DNA from: an uncultured Bacteroides sp. | GTDB taxonomy: Bacteria; Bacteroidota; Bacteroidia; Bacteroidales; Bacteroidaceae | Direction: 5' to 3' | NCBI GenBank assembly: GCA_947074295.1 | Contig: CAMTPC010000001.1 | Location: 1-64,000 of the forward strand | DNA: 64,000 bases | In this document: positions 19,355 through 28,946 of the stretch, piece by piece | How the letters are laid out: every line of letters begins with the position of its first letter | How positions within the stretch are numbered: position 1 is the stretch's first letter | The notes under the pieces: generated by a model | What the model saw: only the letters and a program-made list of their open reading frames with translations | Databases searched by the model: none | Told to the model about the DNA's origin: nothing | Program-made: the position numbers and the translations under genes

Positions 19355-21466
19355 ATGAAGAAAGTTACTTTTATCATGAGCAGCATCTTAGTGATGTCGT
19401 GCGCTGGAAAAGCGCCCAAAGTCAATTATCCTGAAACAGCTAAGGATGATGTAGTAGACGTTTATTTTGGCACAGAAGTGGCCGACCCTTACCGCTGGTT
19501 GGAAAACGACACTACTGCAGCTACAGCTACATGGGTAGCAGCACAAAACGCTGTGACCAATCAATATCTGGAGCAAATCCCTTTCCGCCAAGCTCTACTT
19601 GATCGTCTGACTTCGCTTTCAGATTACGAAAAAATCAGTACTCCATCCAAGAGAAATGGCAAATACTATTTCTATAAAAATGATGGATTGCAAAACCAAA
19701 GTGTACTGTATGTACAAGATAGCTTAGATAGCGAACCACGTGTATTTATCGATCCTAACAAGTTTTCTGAAGATGGTACGGTGGCTTTGGGACGCACTGC
19801 TTTTTCGCACGATGGCAAATATATAGCCTATGCAGTGTCAAAAAGCGGATCGGACTGGTTGGATATCTACGTGATGGATGTTGAAACTGGCCAGTTGTTG
19901 GAAGACCAAATCAATTGGGCAAAAGTGACCGGCATAGCATGGCAGAATGATGGCTTCTATTACAGTGCCTATGACAGACCTGTGGAAGGAAAAGAATATT
20001 CGCATGTGAATGAGAATCATAAAGTGTTCTATCACAAATTGGGTACACCACAGTCTGCCGATAAAGTGGTTTACACTAATCCTAAAGAGCCATTGCGCTT
20101 CTACACTACATCGACTAGCGATGATGACCGCTTCTTGTTCATGTATGAATCAGGCGCTTCGCGTGGTAATAACCTTTATATCACAGATGCTCAAAACAAG
20201 AAGGGCATGCAACAGCTAACTACTGACAATGAGTTTCAATATAGCCCTATCGAAGTGATTGGTGATAGCATCTTGATCTTTACCAACTACAATGCACCCA
20301 AAAACCGCATCATGGTAGCAGATGCCAAGAATCCGACCATCAATAACTGGACTGAACTTATTCCGGAGTCTGAGTCAGTACTATCGGGTGCACAGGTAAT
20401 CGGTGGCAAACTGTTCTTGACTTATGACCAAGATGCATCAAATCATGCCTATGTGTATGATCTTAACGGCACTCAAATCCAGGAAGTACAACTCCCATCT
20501 CTGGGCTCGGTAGGATTCAGTGGAAACAAGGATGACAAAGAGTGTTTCTTTGGCTTCACTTCATTCACTATTCCAGGTGCTACTTATAAATATGATGTGG
20601 ACAACAATACTTGGGAACTGTTCCGTGCTCCACAAGTGAAGTATAATCCAGATGAATTTGAGACTAAGCAAGTATTTTTCGCCAGCAAAGACGGTGAAAA
20701 AATCCCTATGTTCCTTACCTATAAGAAAGGCTTGCAACTTAATGGTAAAAACCCAGTCTTTCTATATGGTTATGGTGGTTTCGGTATCAGCCTCAACCCA
20801 TCATTTAACATGATGCGCATACCTTTCTTAGAAAATGGAGGTATCTATGCCCAAGTGAATCTACGCGGGGGCAACGAATATGGTGAAGAATGGCACGTAG
20901 CTGGAACGAAGATGAACAAGCAAAACGTTTTCAATGATTTCATCGGAGCTGCTGAATATTTGATCGACAACAAATATACTAATCCCGAAAAAATAGCAAT
21001 CGTAGGTGGTTCTAATGGTGGTCTATTGGTGGGTGCTTGTATGACACAACGTCCCGACCTATTCAAAGTGGCTATTCCACAAGTGGGTGTAATGGATATG
21101 CTTCGCTATCACAAATTTACTATCGGATGGAACTGGGCTAGCGACTATGGTACTAGCGAAGAGAGTCCAGAAATGTTTGAATACTTGTTAGGCTACTCGC
21201 CCATCCATAACATGAAGGAAGGAACAGCTTATCCAGCAACATTGGTTACTACTGCCGACCACGACGATCGTGTGGTACCAGCTCACTCGTTTAAATTTGC
21301 AGCAGCACTGCAAGAAGCCAATGATGGAACTAACCCAACTTTGATCCGTATCGACAGCAAAGCAGGACATGGTGCCGGCAAACCCATCCAGAAAGTACTG
21401 GAAGAGCAGGCTGATATTTATAGCTTCATCCTCTATAACATGAACGAAAAACCATCGTTTAAATAA
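19355..21466 (+). CDS. Prolyl oligopeptidase family serine peptidase (S9A), predicted lipoprotein
   Basis: PYRWLEN, IAIVGGSNGGLLVGACMTQRPDLF (GGSNGG nucleophile), DHDDRVVPAHSFKFAAALQ; lipobox LVMSC. Confidence 0.95.
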   Translation: MKKVTFIMSSILVMSCAGKAPKVNYPETAKDDVVDVYFGTEVADPYRWLENDTTAATATWVAAQNAVTNQYLEQIPFRQALLDRLTSLSDYEKISTPSKRNGKYYFYKNDGLQNQSVLYVQDSLDSEPRVFIDPNKFSEDGTVALGRTAFSHDGKYIAYAVSKSGSDWLDIYVMDVETGQLLEDQINWAKVTGIAWQNDGFYYSAYDRPVEGKEYSHVNENHKVFYHKLGTPQSADKVVYTNPKEPLRFYTTSTSDDDRFLFMYESGASRGNNLYITDAQNKKGMQQLTTDNEFQYSPIEVIGDSILIFTNYNAPKNRIMVADAKNPTINNWTELIPESESVLSGAQVIGGKLFLTYDQDASNHAYVYDLNGTQIQEVQLPSLGSVGFSGNKDDKECFFGFTSFTIPGATYKYDVDNNTWELFRAPQVKYNPDEFETKQVFFASKDGEKIPMFLTYKKGLQLNGKNPVFLYGYGGFGISLNPSFNMMRIPFLENGGIYAQVNLRGGNEYGEEWHVAGTKMNKQNVFNDFIGAAEYLIDNKYTNPEKIAIVGGSNGGLLVGACMTQRPDLFKVAIPQVGVMDMLRYHKFTIGWNWASDYGTSEESPEMFEYLLGYSPIHNMKEGTAYPATLVTTADHDDRVVPAHSFKFAAALQEANDGTNPTLIRIDSKAGHGAGKPIQKVLEEQADIYSFILYNMNEKPSFK

Positions 21467-21491
21467 AAGGATTACTAAGTGCATTATAGAG

Positions 21492-21540
21492 AGCGCCTAT
21501 CGCAATCTTAATTGGAGATTGCGATAGGCGCTTTTTCTTT
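21492..21540. terminator. Rho-independent terminator
   Basis: AGCGCCTATCGCAATCT / AGATTGCGATAGGCGCT followed by TTTTCTTT. Confidence 0.9.
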
Positions 21541-21610
21541 AACAACTATCATTTTATCATTATTTAAAGAAATATTAGGGGTAAAATAGATTGTGAATTA
21601 AAAGTTTTTC

Positions 21611-21618
21611 TATATTTG
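21611..21618 (+). promoter_or_regulatory. -7 promoter element for gdhA
   Basis: TATATTTG 52 nt upstream of the likely ATG at 21670, with TTG about 17 nt upstream. Confidence 0.5.
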
Positions 21619-21669
21619 CAAGTGTATTGATTGACATTTTATCAAAACAACCTTTTAAAACCACATATT

Positions 21670-23007
21670 ATGAATATTCAGAAAATCATGTCTTCTCTGG
21701 AGGCAAAGCACCCCGGTGAATCTGAGTACCTACAAGCTGTAAAAGAAGTACTTCTTTCGATAGAAGATGTATATAATCAGCACCCCGAGTTCGAAAAAGC
21801 TAAAATCATCGAACGTCTGGTCGAGCCTGACCGTATCTTGACGTTCCGTGTGACTTGGGTTGACGACAAAGGTGAAGTGCAAACTAACCTTGGCTACAGA
21901 GTGCAGTTCAACAACGCTATCGGTCCCTACAAAGGTGGGTTGCGTTTTCACGCTTCTGTAAATCTATCAATCTTAAAATTCCTAGGATTTGAACAAACCT
22001 TCAAGAATGCCTTGACTACTCTGCCTATGGGTGGTGGCAAAGGTGGCTCCGACTTCTCGCCACGCGGCAAGAGCGATGCCGAAATCATGCGTTTCTGCCA
22101 AGCTTTCATGCTTGAACTATGGCGCAATATCGGTCCCGATACGGATGTTCCAGCTGGTGATATCGGCGTAGGTGGACGCGAAGTAGGCTATCTGTATGGT
22201 ATGTACAAGAAATTGACCCGCGAATGCACGGGAACGATGACTGGCAAAGGATTGGAATTTGGCGGCTCATTGATTAGACCTGAGGCTACAGGCTTTGGTG
22301 GACTTTATTTCGTGAACGAGATGCTCCAAACTAAAGGTGAATCGATGGTAGGTAAGACTGTCGCTATCTCAGGCTTCGGAAATGTGGCATGGGGAGCAGC
22401 TATCAAAGCCAATGAACTGGGCGCTAAAGTAGTGACTCTATCTGGACCCGATGGCTATATCTATGATCCTGATGGTATCAGTGGCGAAAAAATCGAATAT
22501 ATGTTGGAGCTTCGTGCATCGGGCAATGATATAGTTGAACCATATGCGGAAGAATTCCCTAATGCAAAATTCGTGGCTGGCAAACATCCATGGGAGGTGA
22601 AGGTAGATATCGCTCTACCATGTGCCACTCAAAACGAATTGAACGAGGAAGATGCGAAACATTTGATAAATAACGGAGTGCTATGTGTAGGCGAAATCTC
22701 TAACATGGGATGTACACCCGAAGCTATCGACCTCTTCATAGAACACAAGGTGATGTATGCACCTGGCAAAGCTGTAAATGCTGGAGGTGTAGCTACATCA
22801 GGACTCGAAATGTCACAAAATGCAATGCATATGACTTGGAGTGCTGCCGAAGTGGATGAAAAGCTGCACGCCATTATGCACAACATACATGCACAATGTG
22901 TGAAATATGGCACTGAAACTGATGGTTACATCAATTATGTAAAAGGTGCCAACATCGCTGGCTTTATGAAAGTGGCTCATGCCATGCTAGGCCAAGGTAT
23001 CATTTAA
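21670..23007 (+). CDS. gdhA: NADP-specific glutamate dehydrogenase
   Basis: MNIQKIMSSLEAKHPGESEYLQAVKEVLLSIEDVY..., GGLRFHASVNLSILKFLGFEQTFKNALTTLPMGGGKGGSDF. ORF opens at 21631; MNIQKI start at 21670 is more likely. Confidence 0.97.
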   Translation: MNIQKIMSSLEAKHPGESEYLQAVKEVLLSIEDVYNQHPEFEKAKIIERLVEPDRILTFRVTWVDDKGEVQTNLGYRVQFNNAIGPYKGGLRFHASVNLSILKFLGFEQTFKNALTTLPMGGGKGGSDFSPRGKSDAEIMRFCQAFMLELWRNIGPDTDVPAGDIGVGGREVGYLYGMYKKLTRECTGTMTGKGLEFGGSLIRPEATGFGGLYFVNEMLQTKGESMVGKTVAISGFGNVAWGAAIKANELGAKVVTLSGPDGYIYDPDGISGEKIEYMLELRASGNDIVEPYAEEFPNAKFVAGKHPWEVKVDIALPCATQNELNEEDAKHLINNGVLCVGEISNMGCTPEAIDLFIEHKVMYAPGKAVNAGGVATSGLEMSQNAMHMTWSAAEVDEKLHAIMHNIHAQCVKYGTETDGYINYVKGANIAGFMKVAHAMLGQGII

Positions 23008-23182
23008 CACGTTTCCATGATCAAATAGTAGTGTTAGTATTTCTTTATTTTAGTGAATTGCAATGCCTGTCTATACCCCTGCTAAAGAGGTATAGACAGC
23101 ATTCTTTTTAGACAGATAGATCAGTTTATCGGAAAAACGAACTACCTTTGCATGCGTAACATAAAATAAAGACCAAGAAATA

Positions 23183-24343
23183 ATGATACAACCGGAATTA
23201 AAACTGAGACGTGACAAGATACGTCGATTGATGCAACAACACAACATAGATGCAGCCCTGATTGCTTGCAACATCAATCTGCTCTACACTTACGGAAGAA
23301 TCATCAGTGGTTATCTCTACTTGCCACTCGACTCACCTGCGCGCATCTTCGTAAAGCGTCCCAATCATATTAAAGGAGAGTTCGTGCACAACGTGCGCAA
23401 ACCCGAACAAATTATTGACATCCTCAAAGAGGAAGGATTGCCTATGCCTGCAAAAGTGATGCTCGAAGCCGACGAACTGTCCTACACAGATTATATGCGT
23501 CTGGCCAATCTATTTCCTGAAGCTGAAATAGCCAATGCCACACCAATCATCCGTGAAGCACGCAGCATAAAAACCCCACTGGAAATTGAATTATTCCGCC
23601 GTTCGGGCGCTGCACATACTAAAGCTTATAATCAAATTCCAACAGTATTTAAACCAGGGATGACTGACTTGCAATTATCAATCGAGGTAGAAAGATTGAT
23701 GCGCTTAGAAGGTAACTTGGGAGTGTTCCGTGTATTCGGACAAAGCATGGAAATTTTCATGGGAAGTCTGCTTGCTGGTGATAATGCCGCATATCCATCA
23801 CCATTCGATTTTTCGCTAGGTGGCCAAGGCTTGCACCCTGCATTGCCTGGTAGCGTGAATGGCTCACCACTTAAGGCGGGAGAAACCATCATGGTAGATA
23901 TGGGAGGTAACTTCAATGGATATATGGGCGATATGAGTCGTGTGTATTCTGTAGGTAAGTTGACACAAAAAGCCTACGATGCCCATCAAGTGTGTATTGA
24001 TATTCAGAATGAACTGATTAATGACTCCAAACCAGGAACTGTGTGCGAAGACCTATACAACAAAGCTATCGATATGGTAACTAAGGCAGGCTTTGCTGAT
24101 AATTTCATGGGTATCGATCAGAAAGCAGGTTTCATTGGTCATGGTATCGGTCTAGAAATCAATGAAATACCAGTAATAGCTCCTCGCATAAAGAGAGAAC
24201 TGGAAGCTGGAATGGTATTTGCATTAGAACCTAAAATCGTTCTACCAGGTATCGGCGCAGTAGGCGTTGAAAATTCATGGGCAGTGAATACAGAAGGCGT
24301 TGAAAAACTAACACTTTGTGATGAAGCTATAGTAGAATTATAA
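23183..24343 (+). CDS. Xaa-Pro peptidase family protein (M24)
   Basis: Creatinase-like N-terminus and VDMGGNFNGYMGDMSRVYSVG...GHGIGLEINEIPVIAP...MVFALEPKIVLPG metal-binding motifs. Confidence 0.92.
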   Translation: MIQPELKLRRDKIRRLMQQHNIDAALIACNINLLYTYGRIISGYLYLPLDSPARIFVKRPNHIKGEFVHNVRKPEQIIDILKEEGLPMPAKVMLEADELSYTDYMRLANLFPEAEIANATPIIREARSIKTPLEIELFRRSGAAHTKAYNQIPTVFKPGMTDLQLSIEVERLMRLEGNLGVFRVFGQSMEIFMGSLLAGDNAAYPSPFDFSLGGQGLHPALPGSVNGSPLKAGETIMVDMGGNFNGYMGDMSRVYSVGKLTQKAYDAHQVCIDIQNELINDSKPGTVCEDLYNKAIDMVTKAGFADNFMGIDQKAGFIGHGIGLEINEIPVIAPRIKRELEAGMVFALEPKIVLPGIGAVGVENSWAVNTEGVEKLTLCDEAIVEL

Positions 24344-24354
24344 CTAATCGCTAT

Positions 24355-24405
24355 AAATAGAGAAAGGGTAGAAAACTATAATAGCTTTCTACCCTTTCTC
24401 TATTT
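24355..24405. terminator. Bidirectional terminator
   Basis: Perfect 20-bp inverted repeat AAATAGAGAAAGGGTAGAAA / TTTCTACCCTTTCTCTATTT between convergent genes. Confidence 0.9.
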
Positions 24406-24418
24406 ACATATCATATTG

Positions 24419-25879
24419 TCATTTCTTCTCAATAGGTTTAAGCCCCATTTTAGCCGCTTTTGCCAATAGATAATCATAAGCAGGTTGATACTCGTTAGGT
24501 ATAACACCATCCAGTATAGCATCTTTAATAGAGCTTTTTAAAGAGCCAACTTCGGCACAAGGCGCCAAGCCAAAAATCTCCATAATTTCTTCGCCTTTGA
24601 CGGGTGGCTGAAAGTTGCGCACTCGATCTTTCTCCTCAATATCTTTCAACTTTTGTCGTACCAAAGCGAAGTTGTTCAAGAAACGCTGTTTACGCTCATT
24701 ATTCTTTGAAGTAATATCCGCTTCGCATAATGTCATCAAATCATCGATATCATCACCAGCATCGAAAAGCAAACGACGAACCGCAGAATCTGTTACCACA
24801 TCATCGGCAATAACAATAGGACGAAGGTGCAAGCTTACCAACTTCTGTACAAACTTCATCTTTTCATTCATGGGTAGCTTCATCTTACGAAAGATAATAG
24901 GCACCATCTTCTCACCCTCGTAATTGTGATTATGAAATGTCCAACCTGCTTTTTGTTCCCAGCGTTTTGTCTTAGGCTTAGCTATATCATGTAATATTGC
25001 TGCCCAGCGCAACCAAAGATTATCGGTATGTTTGCTAATATTATCAAGCACCTCGAGTGTATGGTAAAAGTTATCCTTATGACTACGACCATTACGAGTC
25101 TCTACTCCCTGCAATGCCACAAACTCAGGGAAGATATATTCTAGTAGTCCGCAACGATCTAAATCGATGAAACCTTTAGATGGTATAGGTGATAAGATAA
25201 TCTTGTTCAGCTCATCGGCAATACGTTCGCGCGATATGATTTCAATACGTTCTGCATTACGTTCAAGAGATTCGAAGGTAGCATCATCAATATAAAAGTT
25301 GAGTTGTGTTGCGAAACGGATACAACGCATCATACGTAAAGGATCATCGCTAAAAGTTATATCAGGATCAAGAGGGGTACGAATAGTCTTTTCCCGTAAA
25401 TCTTCCAAACCATTGAACGGATCGACCAACTCGCCAAACCGTGCATTATTCATGCATACCGCCATGGCATTTATGGTAAAATCGCGACGGTTTTGATCAT
25501 CTTCTAAAGTGCCATCCTCTACAATAGGCTTGCGCGAATCTCGCTGATAAGACTCCTTACGAGCACCAACAAATTCAATTTCATGTTCATAAAAACGTAC
25601 TTGTGCCGTGCCAAAGTTCTTAAATACAGAAACATGTGCTCCCTTACCCAAACGTCTACCTAACGCCTGTGCCATATCTATACCACTTCCCACTACCACT
25701 ACATCAATGTCTTTAGAGGGACGTTGTAAGAAAATATCACGCACATAACCACCGACAATATAGCATTCAAGACCTAACTCGTCTGCCGTTTCAGAGATAC
25801 GGGAAAATATTTTATGCTGGAATTTACTTTTAAGTTCTTCTGGTGTTAATGTTATCATATTATTTATTGTCATTACCAA
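24419..25879 (-). CDS. tRNA nucleotidyltransferase / poly(A) polymerase family protein with HD domain
   Basis: YIVGGYVRDIFLQRPSKDIDVVVVGSG, RRDFTINAMAV, LHDIAKPKTK HD motif. Confidence 0.93.
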   Translation of the reverse strand: MVMTINNMITLTPEELKSKFQHKIFSRISETADELGLECYIVGGYVRDIFLQRPSKDIDVVVVGSGIDMAQALGRRLGKGAHVSVFKNFGTAQVRFYEHEIEFVGARKESYQRDSRKPIVEDGTLEDDQNRRDFTINAMAVCMNNARFGELVDPFNGLEDLREKTIRTPLDPDITFSDDPLRMMRCIRFATQLNFYIDDATFESLERNAERIEIISRERIADELNKIILSPIPSKGFIDLDRCGLLEYIFPEFVALQGVETRNGRSHKDNFYHTLEVLDNISKHTDNLWLRWAAILHDIAKPKTKRWEQKAGWTFHNHNYEGEKMVPIIFRKMKLPMNEKMKFVQKLVSLHLRPIVIADDVVTDSAVRRLLFDAGDDIDDLMTLCEADITSKNNERKQRFLNNFALVRQKLKDIEEKDRVRNFQPPVKGEEIMEIFGLAPCAEVGSLKSSIKDAILDGVIPNEYQPAYDYLLAKAAKMGLKPIEKK

Positions 25880-25971
25880 TCAATATGCAAAGTTACAACT
25901 TTAGTAGCTATTGCTCACTTCTGAGGCTATTTTTAAGTATATTTGCCCAGAGAAATTAATGCAAGAATAAA

Positions 25972-26817
25972 ATGAAAACAAAATTGAGTATCCTTCTCGG
26001 TGTCTTAACATTTGGTTTGGCACTCACTTCGTGTGGTAATTCAGAGAAAAAGAAAGCCGAGCAACAATTAGTAATGGCACAAGAAGCTTTTCAACTAGGC
26101 AATTATAATGAAGCTAAACAACTTATAGATAGTATCAAGATATTATACCCCAAAGCTTATGATGCCCGTAAGGAAGGCATCGGTCTAATGCAACAGGTAG
26201 AGCTAGCCGAACAAAAACAAACGCTTCACTTCTTGGACAGCTTAATGACTGTGACCGAAGAAGAAATTGCTTTAATCATCGGCAACTATAAACTAGAGAA
26301 AGATACAGTTTACCAACAGGTGGGCAACTATTTTTGGCCTACACAAGTAGTAGAAAGAAATCTTGATAGAAGCTTCCTCCGCTTCCAAGTAAGCGAACAT
26401 GGCGTAATGAGCATGACTTCAATTTACAATGGGGGGTATTCTATCCATCATCATGCTGTGAAAGTAACTGCACCCGACGCTACTTTTGCTGAAACACCTA
26501 TGTCGCGCGATAGCTACGAAACAACCAATCTAGACCGCAAGATTGAGCAATGCGATTTCAAAGTAGGGCACGACGGCGATGTCATCGGGTTCATTAGCTT
26601 GAATCGTGATAACAATTTGAAAGTGGAATACATTGGAGATAAGAAGTTCAATACCGTAATGACACCTGACGACAGAAAGGCAGCAGCAGGAATTTACGAA
26701 TTAGCACAACTATTGTCTGCTAAACAGAAAATTAAATCCGAGCAAGAAGAAGCCAATCAAAAGATTCAGTTCATAGAAAAGAAGATGGCTGAACGCAACG
26801 AAAAAGCTCCCGAATAA
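25972..26817 (+). CDS. Hypothetical lipoprotein with coiled-coil ends
   Basis: MKTKLSILLGVLTFGLALTSCGNSEKKKAEQQL lipobox; no family recognised. Confidence 0.75.
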   Translation: MKTKLSILLGVLTFGLALTSCGNSEKKKAEQQLVMAQEAFQLGNYNEAKQLIDSIKILYPKAYDARKEGIGLMQQVELAEQKQTLHFLDSLMTVTEEEIALIIGNYKLEKDTVYQQVGNYFWPTQVVERNLDRSFLRFQVSEHGVMSMTSIYNGGYSIHHHAVKVTAPDATFAETPMSRDSYETTNLDRKIEQCDFKVGHDGDVIGFISLNRDNNLKVEYIGDKKFNTVMTPDDRKAAAGIYELAQLLSAKQKIKSEQEEANQKIQFIEKKMAERNEKAPE

Positions 26818-26821
26818 AGTA

Positions 26822-27667
26822 TTATAGCCAAGGAGATATGATTCGCTCTGTCTCCTCCCACAACTCTTCCATTTGCTTATGTTGCACATATTTATCCGAA
26901 AGTTTCTTTGTGTGACAACTCAAATTGAAAGTACCCGATTTCCCAGCATTTCCTTCATCAAGTAATAGTCCTATAGCGGTGGCCGCTCCTTGCTTTGGGC
27001 TACGAATAAATGGGCGGAAGAAAATATCTGTCAATGGATCAAACCAAGCATGCATCACAATTATAGGCGTAGAAACAATTCCTGGATCAGCAGCATTAAC
27101 GGAAATTCCTGCAACCTTAGTTCGTTTTGCCAGCTCTAAAGTAAAGAGCAGCAATGCCAACTTTGTATTACTATAGATAGGTATTCGCATAAATCCTCCT
27201 TTACGCCCCCGCTGGAAGAAGTCAGGAAATTCTAAGCTACCTATTGCATAAGTACATGAAACCATATTAACTATTCGTGCTCCACGCTTTAAAATAGGTA
27301 ATAATTTGCGCGTCAAAAGATAGGGAGCTACATAATTGATACTAACAGTACGTTCTAATCCATCTTCTGTTATCTTTAATTCCGTTTCCAGTGTTCCTGC
27401 ATTATTCATTAATAAAGAAATAGCGATATGTTTATCGAGCAATTCATCAGCTATGGTGGCAACAGACGCTAAAGACGAGAAATCGGCTTGCATCACATCA
27501 ATATAAGGATTACCTGTCTGTGTAACTAATTCCTTTCGTACTCTTTCTCCTTTTTCCTTGGTATAACAAACCATTATGACATGATATCCCGCAATGGCAA
27601 CTGCACGTGTAATCTCAGTGCCCATTCCGCCATCTGCGCCAGTAATAACCGCAATTTTTTGTTCCAT
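26822..27667 (-). CDS. Short-chain dehydrogenase/reductase; candidate 3-hydroxysteroid dehydrogenase
   Basis: TGADGGMGTE cofactor motif, NNAG, VNMVSCTYAIG, YSNTK (YxxxK). Candidate function from operon context only. Confidence 0.9.
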   Translation of the reverse strand: MEQKIAVITGADGGMGTEITRAVAIAGYHVIMVCYTKEKGERVRKELVTQTGNPYIDVMQADFSSLASVATIADELLDKHIAISLLMNNAGTLETELKITEDGLERTVSINYVAPYLLTRKLLPILKRGARIVNMVSCTYAIGSLEFPDFFQRGRKGGFMRIPIYSNTKLALLLFTLELAKRTKVAGISVNAADPGIVSTPIIVMHAWFDPLTDIFFRPFIRSPKQGAATAIGLLLDEGNAGKSGTFNLSCHTKKLSDKYVQHKQMEELWEETERIISPWL

Positions 27668-27698
27668 TTGTCCTAACTCTATTTCCTATTTTATTCTG

Positions 27699-28946
27699 CT
27701 ATTGTTTTTCTAAATCATTTATCTCTTTAACTAAACTTTGCGGTAATTGTTCATTTAAATGTTTGTGACATGCCATTTCTATTGTATACATTCGACCGAT
27801 ACAATAATTGCTATGTCCACAAGAACATCGTGCATCTTCTTCCTCTTTCATGCGATTGACAAAGGCAGGTTCATTGAGTAAGGCGCGAGCCATTTGCACA
27901 GCTTCAAAGCCACTATCGAGCACCTCATCTATTTTGGCACGAGACACCAAACCGCCGACATAAATTAATTTAGCTTCGGGTAGTGCCTCACGAAATTTCA
28001 ATGCATCCTCCAAGAAATAGGTTTCCTGGAAAGGGACGGTAGGTATCATCATCTTACCTGCTAGTTTTACGCTATATTTCAACCACCAACAATCCATATA
28101 ATGCGTTAGTGTTTTGATAGGCATCGCTCCTCGCATCACATACATAGGCGCTTTACTTACAAATCCACCACTCAGCACTAGAGCATGTGCCCCTAGTTGT
28201 ATCAATCTTTTTGCCACTTGCAAAGTCTCATCTATCTCCATTCCCCCTTTAAAACCATCACGCATATTCATCTTGACAAATACAGCCATATCCGTTCCTG
28301 CAGCTTTCATTACTTCTTCCATCACCAAATCCATGAAGCGCATGCGATTGTCTAATGAACCACCATATTCATCTTTGCGCTTATTAGTGTATGGTGATAA
28401 GAACTGACTAATCAAATAGCCATGTCCAGCATGAATCTCTACGGCATCAAAGCCAGCTTCGCGAGCTAAATTTACTGCCTGTCCATAGGCTCTTGCCATT
28501 TCGGGGAGTTCTTCTTTTCGCATGCCACGAACGAAAGTAGGCGAATAGATATTAATACCTGTAGAGGCAGATATTGGGGTGACCCCACAAATGCCTTTGT
28601 GCGACATATTGCCACAGTGTCCTAACTGGATGCTTGCAGCAGCTCCTTCGGCATGAATAGCGTCAGTGATTTCTTTTAATCCAGGAACAATTTCGGGACG
28701 CATCCATAGTTGACGCTCGAAGGAGAGGCCACTTTGTGTTACCGATGCATAAGCAATGGTTGTCATTCCCACTCCGCCTGCTGCCACCGATTGATGATAA
28801 TCGAAAAGCATTTTGGAAGGTACGTTACCAGGACACATGCTTTCGAAAGCGGCAGAGCGAATGGTACGATTTCGCAAGGTCAAAGGACCAATTGTAACTG
28901 GTGTAAACAATTTGGATGTTTTCATATTTCGGATAGACTTAATCAA
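27699..28946 (-). CDS. NADH:flavin oxidoreductase (Old Yellow Enzyme/BaiCD-like single catalytic domain)
   Basis: LFTPVTIGPLTLRNRTIRSAAFESMCP, FDAVEIHAGHGYLISQFLSPYTNKRKDEYGGSLDNRMRF, C-terminal CSCGHSNYCIGRM Cys cluster. Likely true start MKTSKLF at 28925. Confidence 0.93.
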   Translation of the reverse strand: MIKSIRNMKTSKLFTPVTIGPLTLRNRTIRSAAFESMCPGNVPSKMLFDYHQSVAAGGVGMTTIAYASVTQSGLSFERQLWMRPEIVPGLKEITDAIHAEGAAASIQLGHCGNMSHKGICGVTPISASTGINIYSPTFVRGMRKEELPEMARAYGQAVNLAREAGFDAVEIHAGHGYLISQFLSPYTNKRKDEYGGSLDNRMRFMDLVMEEVMKAAGTDMAVFVKMNMRDGFKGGMEIDETLQVAKRLIQLGAHALVLSGGFVSKAPMYVMRGAMPIKTLTHYMDCWWLKYSVKLAGKMMIPTVPFQETYFLEDALKFREALPEAKLIYVGGLVSRAKIDEVLDSGFEAVQMARALLNEPAFVNRMKEEEDARCSCGHSNYCIGRMYTIEMACHKHLNEQLPQSLVKEINDLEKQ

